Assembly: GCA_041287425.1 (NCBI GenBank)
Contig: JBEULG010000043.1
Coordinates: 1-45,427 of the forward strand
Reading direction: 5' to 3'
Source: JAFGSI01 sp041287425
Lineage (GTDB): Bacteria; Chloroflexota; Anaerolineae; Anaerolineales; Villigracilaceae
DNA: 45,427 nt
Part shown: positions 24,701 through 29,647 of the stretch, one piece after another
Position numbering within the stretch: position 1 is the stretch's first letter
Layout: every line of letters starts with the position of its first letter
Position numbers and translations under genes: made by a program
The notes under the pieces: generated by a model
What the model saw: the letters and a program-made list of their open reading frames with translations, nothing else
Databases searched by the model: none
What the model was told of the DNA's origin: nothing

Positions 24701-27245
24701 CGACAACCTCGGCGACGCCGACTGGACCAGCCTGAGCGGCACCGTCAGCGGCGAACGGGACGGCTCCGACGGCCCCGGCGGCGCACTCAACGACTACGCC
24801 GCCCAAAGCCCAACCGTCTCCTTCAATATTGCCGACCCGGCCTTCAGCAAGTCCATTGACCACACCTCCGCTCCGCACACCGTCGACCCGTCCGTTGCCA
24901 TCGGCGAAATCATCACCTTCCGCCTGGAAGTGACCCTGCCCGAAGGCACGACCAGCGGCATCACCATCAACGACGACCTGCCGGCCGGCCTGCGCTACGT
25001 GCTTGGCTCCGCCAGCCTGGATGACAGCGGCTTCAACGGCGTCGTCAGCACCTGGAGCGTCACCCCCACCGTCCCGCCGGTCGGCAGCGGCGACGACCTG
25101 CTCATCACCATCGGCCAAGTCACCGTCGCCGCCGATAACGACGACACGAACAACACCTTCTTCATCACCTTCGAAGCCGTCGTCCTCGACGAAAGCGGCA
25201 ACCAGGCCTCCCCGCCGCCGCTGGTCAACTCGGCCACCATGTCGATCGCCGGCGTGGACTACACCGACACCGCCAGCGCCAACATCGTCGAATCCACCCT
25301 GACCATTCTCAAGACGGTGGACGACGACCTGCCCGCCCCCGGCCAGATTCTGACCTTCACCGTGACCGTCGAACACGACCTGACCAGCAACGCCGACGCC
25401 TTCGACGTCATCGTGACCGATAACCTGCCCGCCGGCCTCGACCTCCTGTCGGTCGCCATCAGCGCCTCGGGTGGCCTCAGCGGCGTGGTAGACAACTCCG
25501 ACCTGACCGCCGACCAGATGCGCGTCGATGTGGCCTCCTTCCCGCTTGGCGGCAGCCTGACCATCACCTACCAGGCCCTCGTCACCGCCCCCTTCGGCAC
25601 CGCCCTCAATAACACCGCTGACGTCACCTGGACCTCCCTGCCCGGCCCGCAGCCCGACGAACGCACCGGCGCCGACGGCCCCGGCGGCCCGCTCGACGAC
25701 TACGCCGCCCGCGCGAGTGCCGCCCTCAACTCGGACCGCAACCTGGTCAAACGCCTGGTGGACGACAGTTACCCCGGCACACTCAACCCCGATGCCACCA
25801 TCGGCGAAATCCTGACCTTCGAATTGACCCTCACCATCCCGGCCAACAGCACCGACACCTACCTCCTGACCGACACCCTCGCCAGCGGCCTGGCCTTCGT
25901 GGACTGCGAATACATCTCCGCCGGTCCCGACCTGAGCAGCAGCCAAATCCCGCTCAACCCGCTCGGACCCTGCAATCACGGCGCCGGTGCAGGCAGCAAC
26001 CCGCTGATTAGCAACTCAGGCCGCACGGTGCGCTTCAACTTCGGCACCATCACCAACGCCCATCCCACCGACACCCAGACCATCGTCCTGCGCTACCGGG
26101 TCGTCGTCTTGGACGTCACATCGAACGTTCGCAACGTGACTCTCGACAACAGCGCCCGCCTCGAGTGGTCGGTCGGTTCGGTGACGCGCACCATCGCCCC
26201 GGCGATTAACATCCTCGAACCAGACCTAGACCTGGAAAAGACCGTCAACCGCCAGACGGCCACTCCCGGCCTGCCGCTGGTCTTCACCGTGCGCGTCTTC
26301 CACACCGCCAACAGCCAGATGGACGGCTTCGACGTCGTCATCAGCGACCTCATTCCCGAAGGCCTGACCTATGTGCCCGGCACGCTGCAATTCGTGGTCG
26401 GATCGGGCGTGCCTCCCACCACGTTGGATGACACTATCGTAGACCCGGTCACCGGCCGCACGCTGCTGCGCGCCGTCTGGGATGTGCTGCCGCTGGGCAG
26501 CGAGGCGAGCATCCAGTTCACGGCTCGCTTCGGCAACATCCCGCCGGGTGGTTCGGTCATCAACATCGCCAGCGTCGAGTGGACCAGCCTGCCCGGCGAG
26601 GTCCCTGCCCCGCCGGCCACCTACCTCTCGGCCTACGAACAACTGAACTCGCACGAGCGGCGCTATGACCCGCTCAACCCGGCCGATGTGTACCGCGTGC
26701 AGGCAGACGCGGCGGTGCGCGCCACGGCGCTGCCCTCCACAGGTTTCGCCCCCGGGCGGGTGACGGTCCTGCCGCCTCAGACAGCCGACCAGCAATACAG
26801 CCAGGCCGACGACCTGCGCCTGGAGATTCCCGCCCTCGGCCTGAACCTGCCCATCGTCGGCGTCCCGCTCGGCGAGAACGGCTGGGATGTGACCTGGCTG
26901 TGGAATCAAATCGGTTACCTGGAGGGAAGCGCCTACCCCGGCCGTTCGGGCAACTCGGTCCTGACCGCCCATGTCTACACCCCCGATGGTCTCCCCGGCC
27001 CGTTCGTCAACCTGGCCAGCCTGCGTTACGGCGACCAGATTATCCTGCACAGCGGCGGTCAGCGCTACATTTACGAAGTGCGCAGCAACCGCCAGGTGCT
27101 GCCGGCCAACATGACCGTCCTGCAGCATGAAGACTACGCCTGGCTGACGCTGATTACCTGCCGCGGCTACAACGAGGCGAGCAACACCTACCGTTACCGT
27201 CAGGTGGTACGCGCCGTCCTGGTGCGCATCGAACTCGACCGCTGA
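18759..27245 (+). CDS. Giant DUF11-repeat surface protein with LPSTG motif and C-terminal sortase domain
   Basis: 2828-residue secreted protein. The start at 18759 has AGGAG seven bases upstream; an in-frame ATG at 18639 lies inside the riboswitch and is rejected. A signal peptide (LHALLRFSIFLILLTGTATL, cut near ALA-APAERP) leads to about 14 DUF11-type beta-sandwich repeats, recognised by phrases such as DAGDSFTYTITIS, IGEIITFRLEVTLPEGT and DNLPAGL. From about residue 990 they form five alternating A-B pairs. LPSTG stands at residues 2658-2662. A complete sortase fold follows: His2738 in LTAHVYTPDG, Cys2801 in TLITC and Arg2814 in YRYRQVVRA, resembling S. aureus SrtA (TLITCDDYNE against TLITCRGYNE). 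There is no membrane helix after LPSTG. Inferred role: a c-di-GMP-induced adhesin that may attach or process itself or its siblings. Confidence 0.92.
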   Translation: MMKLKPVRRLHALLRFSIFLILLTGTATLPAAAPTTALAAPAERPLAASAPSVSLNVPATAFIGQNVSFTVTFDNPDPSDPGYGPLIDLIIPRNGADGNQNTNPPLDGLTFVSATYLGVAVENTILTFPGSGGVTCVSHPYMRDNTGAFVQVCGNAGDTFVALRLPFGSFAPDQPPVVVNVTTSMSNLADLGTPLTIRARGGYQFGYTPLDDWCCGDDPSLTFSGWTNSGVTPTLFTLSKTYSGPEDETATGPNFPRRYTVTAEIAPGQTMTSFNLSDVLPDNMQFVSLVSTTPGGASCTPPSTSTPGGTLSCDFASVSGTVTMTFEYYIPLRDAGGASVIDPTSGDDALSCNNASGGGTWTPIDPRDTGGTFTQSPAGCEHTLADKSIAIQKNVNVIGGGNPAPGKYLEYTLDFQVSDFFAFDNIVITDVISDGQHFDSSFTPTLQINGNTYTLAASGFAAANYDVVCNYTGGPGPECTGDDPAANDGATTLTFRVSSEIITRGQDGRLIGGCVPTTGTGGGDPSCGSYDDGPTTGRIVFRTLIQQDFTDTYPSGDPSVDQGDVLADNVTIAGNLLSTSDASTPTGQSEADTSAASAQIGRGNLIKSIYAVNGSTSFSTPVEVSPGDTVTYRLTYTLPTGDVENMEFDDYLPLPVFHVGDPDEDGLPGPAWTFDPTVSAAAPAAGVAKFGPSDTFYAYSSITPTVTSNTTNNRLNFFYGDFDGPTEQTYTVDILFTVTVSDDPFADRLYLTNQAHAFEGSTNAGTADANAIVQIILTEPVLVTSKSAIWTSNTNATFLPATPAPPVTFLDPTNSPRWSGTINSTNLHSGSAFTIDHDVVGVDAGDIVTFAIVIENQGSSLKGAFDIDILDTLPAGFQIPAGGLNLQIYYGDGSGPIAYTRPDGSPAAPADLFGTGIRLVDPVGQGVCSPHDPNLGNNVILITYDLEASSTIAPGTITNTGTIIHYAGDEGGPNHVPTPSPIHDDANATTLTSMTKALTGTEITNSANSATQVVIGEYAIYTLVVTVPEGTVPGAQIVDTLDAGLAFLDLVSVTVSDPADMTSTVMTFDPGSGICTNCIPGTGGGSNPLISSFGSGATAPGRRITFNLGNLTNADRNNSVPETLTIVYRVIALNTSGNQHNTQVNNSAVYSWTGGSQPAVSAANVQVREPVLTITKSIVPNTGDAGDSFTYTITISGPTITDAFDVTLDDSFPLLMENIAWGSVTDTAGMVTQANFSLTGNNTIGYTLSTVTPWDMLLSQTPRTITLTFTGTVSYLANPQQTIDNVASVRWTSLDGDFTSPRSTFNVNSTERTGAGGINDYLASNPAASARFTVDTVTTDKYVVLTSEASTADNTSPWYVTIGEVVRFRIIVPIPEGTSPNFQVRDNLPNGLTFLDDGTARLTFVSNGAGITSSGVGIVQPIPVGCTFSGNTADANSPARPLLCALDDSNVGSDNSTVADPDSFATGTDVWFKLGTLLNSDSDADQEFVVIEFNALVDNTSTGSNDAGEDRANTFDIFINGVQIGSTSTAAAVRIAEPSITDLLKTAVPASGDAGDQITYTLTFSNAGGANNTTAFDVRLTDTLPAQMTYDAGSMNISSAGNCASGVTDNTVAPNIEILIDVVPAGCSVTVTYTATLNASATPEQVIANTADLTYTSLPGPNGTTGNVTGSDTPGASGTDTGERDGSAGARPWNDYYDQAGDNVTVPGVTITKQIAATSAAHTSGSDLAIGEEVTYAILLTFPEGTTPADTVFDDLPTGLAAVLGSPEIITSAAASGGLLTADFNGTIGSQSTLLVPGDGGSVQFNLSDVVAAGDNNPNNNTILLRFRAQVTNILANQAGTVISNEATNQVGANPVTHSNSVDVTVVEPSITFNKTIVSLPTPLDAGGVVHYRITFANATGATVSSTMDVHITDALAAALLLPSTGAPDLVITPSGSVGAITNNSTTSNIDITIASVAPGASVTIDFYPVIQSNVTPGQLIDNLGDADWTSLSGTVSGERDGSDGPGGALNDYAAQSPTVSFNIADPAFSKSIDHTSAPHTVDPSVAIGEIITFRLEVTLPEGTTSGITINDDLPAGLRYVLGSASLDDSGFNGVVSTWSVTPTVPPVGSGDDLLITIGQVTVAADNDDTNNTFFITFEAVVLDESGNQASPPPLVNSATMSIAGVDYTDTASANIVESTLTILKTVDDDLPAPGQILTFTVTVEHDLTSNADAFDVIVTDNLPAGLDLLSVAISASGGLSGVVDNSDLTADQMRVDVASFPLGGSLTITYQALVTAPFGTALNNTADVTWTSLPGPQPDERTGADGPGGPLDDYAARASAALNSDRNLVKRLVDDSYPGTLNPDATIGEILTFELTLTIPANSTDTYLLTDTLASGLAFVDCEYISAGPDLSSSQIPLNPLGPCNHGAGAGSNPLISNSGRTVRFNFGTITNAHPTDTQTIVLRYRVVVLDVTSNVRNVTLDNSARLEWSVGSVTRTIAPAINILEPDLDLEKTVNRQTATPGLPLVFTVRVFHTANSQMDGFDVVISDLIPEGLTYVPGTLQFVVGSGVPPTTLDDTIVDPVTGRTLLRAVWDVLPLGSEASIQFTARFGNIPPGGSVINIASVEWTSLPGEVPAPPATYLSAYEQLNSHERRYDPLNPADVYRVQADAAVRATALPSTGFAPGRVTVLPPQTADQQYSQADDLRLEIPALGLNLPIVGVPLGENGWDVTWLWNQIGYLEGSAYPGRSGNSVLTAHVYTPDGLPGPFVNLASLRYGDQIILHSGGQRYIYEVRSNRQVLPANMTVLQHEDYAWLTLITCRGYNEASNTYRYRQVVRAVLVRIELDR
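21730..26690 (+). repeat. Five tandem A-B pairs of DUF11 repeats (about 0.9-1.1 kb each) within the adhesin
   Basis: A units begin near 21730, 22766, 23881, 24840 and 25740 and carry IGE.(V/I)TF and PEGT followed by a (D)DLP.GL segment. B units begin near 22266, 23370, 24364, 25297 and 26228 and carry a (K)T(V/I) start, a T(Y/F)T(V/L/I) strand and AFDV..(D)(D/N)..P. The first four B units end in an acidic loop of the type ER(T/D)G..G....(N/D)DY. The pairs are diverged, so the array is old rather than a recent amplification. Confidence 0.75.
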
Positions 27246-27247
27246 CT

Positions 27248-27282
27248 CAGACTTCCGAAGTCTTCAAGACTTCGGAAGTCTG
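27248..27282 (+). terminator. Long perfect palindrome after the adhesin gene
   Basis: 17-bp inverted repeat (27248-27264 with 27266-27282) starting 3 bases after the adhesin stop. The centre must stay open, giving about 15 bp of stem. No T run follows, so termination or 3' protection is inferred from position. Confidence 0.6.
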
Positions 27283-27283
27283 A

Positions 27284-27415
27284 TATCTGACGCGGCGCTT
27301 GCGCTACGAGCCCACTTTCAATCTCCTCCAGCAACTCCTGCGCTTCGGGCAAATCGGGAGACCGCAGGCGGGTGCGAATTTCGACCGCGCGGCGGGCGAG
27401 GGCGAGGGCTTCCTG
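27284..27415 (-). pseudogene. Remnant of a TPR protein C-terminus
   Basis: On the minus strand an open stretch encodes a tetratricopeptide-like ending: EALALARRAVEIRTRLRSPD, then AQELLEEIESG. It has no start codon, is cut at its 5' side by the palindromic element at 27414-27465, and runs into the palindrome at 27248-27282 on the other side. This resembles the end of large CHAT/NB-ARC-type TPR proteins, but that link is weak. Together with the palindromes it fills the 330-bp stretch between the adhesin and the DnaC-like gene. Nothing recognisable was found in 27466-27575. Confidence 0.4.
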
Positions 27416-27465
27416 TAGTCAGGCCTTTGCCCTGAGGTTGTGTCAGGCTGAAAGCCTGACCTACG
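27414..27465. repeat. REP-like palindromic element
   Basis: Nested palindrome. Outer arms GTAGTCAGGC (27415-27424) and GCCTGACCTAC (27454-27464) match with one extra base. Inside are an 8-bp hairpin GTCAGGCT/AGCCTGAC (27442-27449 with 27453-27460) and a 5-bp one (27419-27423 with 27431-27435). The form fits a dispersed extragenic repeat; no second copy is seen in the window. Confidence 0.55.
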
Positions 27466-27575
27466 GAGGCCCGCCAGCCGGCGTTTTCCAGGTCGTTGGC
27501 CGCTCCGCCCTCACCGCCGGCCGCGTGCCTTCGGCGCGCTTCGCAGTCCCGATAGGAGCGTGGATGCCTGCCTTT

Positions 27576-29084
27576 TTACTGCCTTCCCCTCTTCTTTCCC
27601 TTCGCCACCCTGCGATACGGCGGCATGTCAATCACATAGACCTGGCTCTTTGCCGCGTCGAGAATCTTGTTCCACAACCCGGGGTAATTGACCGCGAAGT
27701 CATCCGGCGTGAGGGTGGAGGTGATGACGGTCGGCAGGTGGGCGTAGTAGCGGTGGTTGAGAATCTGGTAAAGTTTGTCCTCCGCCCAGATGGAGGAGGT
27801 GCCGCTCTCCTTCAGGTCATCGAGAATCAGCAGCGGGGTGGTCTTGATTTCGTTGAAGCGGCGGTCGAAGGAGACGTCCGAGTTGGGGCGGAAGGTCTGG
27901 CGCAGGTAGTCGAGCAGGTCGGCCACCTCCACCAGGATGGCCTGTCCGCCCAGGGCGATGCGGTAGTTGCCGATGGCCGCCGCCAGGTGGGTCTTGCCGC
28001 AGAACGAGCCGCCCAGCAGCACCAGCCAGCCTTCGGGTTCCTCGGCGAAGGCCACCGCGGCGTTGACTGCCTGACGGAGCGTCTTCAAATCCTCCTGCGT
28101 CACCTTGACGCGCGTGACCACCTTCTCCTTGACCGGATGGCCGAAGCGGTCCTGCTTCTCGACCGTGGTGGTGGTGGCGATTTCCTTATCCAGTTCGTCT
28201 TCGCGCGTCTCGAAGTTTTTGAAGGTCATGGCCTTCATTTCGGGCAGGGAGAGCATCGAAATGCCGGGATTGCTCGTCTCGGTGGGACGGCGGTAATCGG
28301 GGGCGGTGATTTGGACGCGGCGGACGAAGGCCTCGTCCTGCAGGCGCGAGCGGATGCGGCTCTCGATTTCGTCCAGCATCAGATTGGTGGTGATGACCGT
28401 CGGCAGTTTGTTGATGTAGCGGTAGTTGATGATTTGGAACAGTTTTTCCTGCGCCCAGCCGGTGGCGTTCTGCGTGCCGAAGTCGTCCAGCACGAGCAGG
28501 GCGGCGTTGCGGACCTCCTCGAAGCGCGCCTCGAAGGTCGTTTCGGGGTCGCTGTAGGCGAAGCGCAGGGTGTCGAGCAAATCGGGGACGGTGATGAACA
28601 GGGTCGGGGTGCCGCTGTTGACGGCGAAGTTGGCGATGGCCGCCGCCAGATGGGTCTTGCCGCAGCCGTAGCCGCCCTCCAAGAGCAGCCAGCCCTGCGG
28701 GTTGCGGGCGAAGTTCTCGGCTGCCTCTTTGGCCGTTTCCAAACTGTGGATGTCCTGCGGGGTCATGAACTTAGCGTTCCGGTTGCCGCGCGGCTCGAAG
28801 TTCTCGAAGGTCAGGTGGCTCAGCCGGTCGAGGCGGCTCAACTCGAAGAGGCGCGCCCGCGCCCCGGCGGCGATCTCGGCGGCGCGGCAGACGCACGGCT
28901 CCAGCCGCCCGAAGCGCGGGTCGCCCAGCGGTACATCGTAGCGCACGTACCCGGCCCCGCGGCAATGCGGGCAGTTCGGGTCGCCGAGCGTGAAGTCAGT
29001 CGCGCTTGAGGTACTCGGCGAACTCGCTTTGGGTGTACTTTCGGCTACCTTCTTGAGTGTCTCGTCCAGTCTGCTTTTGGGCAT
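27576..29084 (-). CDS. Double-headed DnaC/DnaI-like AAA+ ATPase (helicase-loader type)
   Basis: 502-residue protein with two DnaC-like ATPase modules in tandem; single-module relatives are about 250-330 residues. Residues 38-66 hold four cysteines (CPHC and CVC), a likely zinc site. Module 1: LTFENFEPRGN at 91, P-loop GGYGCGKT (137-144), Walker B LVLDDFGTQN (about 198-207) and an Arg-rich SRIRSRLQD that suits the arginine finger/sensor region. Module 2: MTFKNFETRED at 286, P-loop GGSFCGKT (358-365), Walker B LLILDDLKESG, but no counterpart of SRIRSRL. It follows dnaD, whose 3' end it overlaps by 89 bases. A loader for the DnaB coded upstream is the obvious inference. The start has GGAAGGAAGAAGG before it, and no later start codon precedes the cysteines. 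Confidence 0.85.
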   Translation of the reverse strand: MPKSRLDETLKKVAESTPKASSPSTSSATDFTLGDPNCPHCRGAGYVRYDVPLGDPRFGRLEPCVCRAAEIAAGARARLFELSRLDRLSHLTFENFEPRGNRNAKFMTPQDIHSLETAKEAAENFARNPQGWLLLEGGYGCGKTHLAAAIANFAVNSGTPTLFITVPDLLDTLRFAYSDPETTFEARFEEVRNAALLVLDDFGTQNATGWAQEKLFQIINYRYINKLPTVITTNLMLDEIESRIRSRLQDEAFVRRVQITAPDYRRPTETSNPGISMLSLPEMKAMTFKNFETREDELDKEIATTTTVEKQDRFGHPVKEKVVTRVKVTQEDLKTLRQAVNAAVAFAEEPEGWLVLLGGSFCGKTHLAAAIGNYRIALGGQAILVEVADLLDYLRQTFRPNSDVSFDRRFNEIKTTPLLILDDLKESGTSSIWAEDKLYQILNHRYYAHLPTVITSTLTPDDFAVNYPGLWNKILDAAKSQVYVIDMPPYRRVAKGKKRGRQ

Positions 29085-29637
29085 GACCTTCTTCCTTCCA
29101 GCGTTTCAAAATGGCTTCCACATAGCGCCAGTTGCGCTTGTTGCGCGTCACGGCAATCTCCAGCGCCTCGGCCACCCATTCGGGCGGGTAGGTCTGCTCG
29201 GCGTCTTTCAGGGCATCGGCGATGAGCGGGGTGAGCGGGCCGATGTTCTCCTCGTAGAGTTTGAAGAGGTTCGGGCGTTCGAGAGGCGGGAGGGCGGCAG
29301 GCAGGGACTCGGGGTCCAGTTGGCCGCTGCGCAGGGATTCGGCGGCGGCGCGGCCGCGCGGGGAGTTGAGGAAGTAGTACACCGCCGCGTCACGCACCAC
29401 CCGCAGCAGGGTCCCGCGCCGAACGGCTTTTGCCAGCGCCGCGGCCGGGTCCGGGACGAGACCGGCAAAGTCCGCCTCCCGCAGAACATGGACGCGGCCT
29501 TCCATTTTCGCCGTCAGCCACAGCGCCCGGAGCGTGACCTTCAGTTCGTCCGCGTTTTCGATTTCGTTCAGCAGGCGGTGAAAGAACGAATCGGGCAGCG
29601 GCGTGAAGGTTTCGGATTCGGTGAAACCGGGAAACAT
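28996..29637 (-). CDS. DnaD-like replication protein
   Basis: 213-residue protein of the DnaD/DnaB_2 family, which in Firmicutes helps assemble DnaC/DnaI-DnaB at origins and restarted forks. The N-terminal half looks like the winged-helix part (VTLRALWLTAKMEGRVHVLR, and VRDAAVYYFLNSPRG). The C-terminal half has the family sequence LYEENIGPLTPLIADALKDA, followed by WVAEALEIAVTRNKRNWRYV and EAILKRWKEEG. The ATG at 29637 lies 10 bases after the dnaB stop; an in-frame ATG at 29685 inside dnaB is possible but less likely. It is flanked by dnaB and the DnaC-like gene, which supports the role. Confidence 0.85.
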   Translation of the reverse strand: MFPGFTESETFTPLPDSFFHRLLNEIENADELKVTLRALWLTAKMEGRVHVLREADFAGLVPDPAAALAKAVRRGTLLRVVRDAAVYYFLNSPRGRAAAESLRSGQLDPESLPAALPPLERPNLFKLYEENIGPLTPLIADALKDAEQTYPPEWVAEALEIAVTRNKRNWRYVEAILKRWKEEGHAQKQTGRDTQEGSRKYTQSEFAEYLKRD

Positions 29638-29647
29638 AGCGACGACT

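Noticed and set aside
21696..25979. Very long Gly/Val-rich reading frames on the minus strand opposite the adhesin
   Set aside because: They are mirror frames caused by the biased codon use of the repeats: low complexity, no domain, no start signals.
21730..26690. CRISPR-like or other recent tandem repeat array
   Set aside because: The periodicity is about 1 kb, in frame and protein-based, with strong divergence between units.
27372..29009. Plus-strand open frame opposite the DnaC-like gene
   Set aside because: Antisense of a clear AAA+ protein; no domain and no translation signals.
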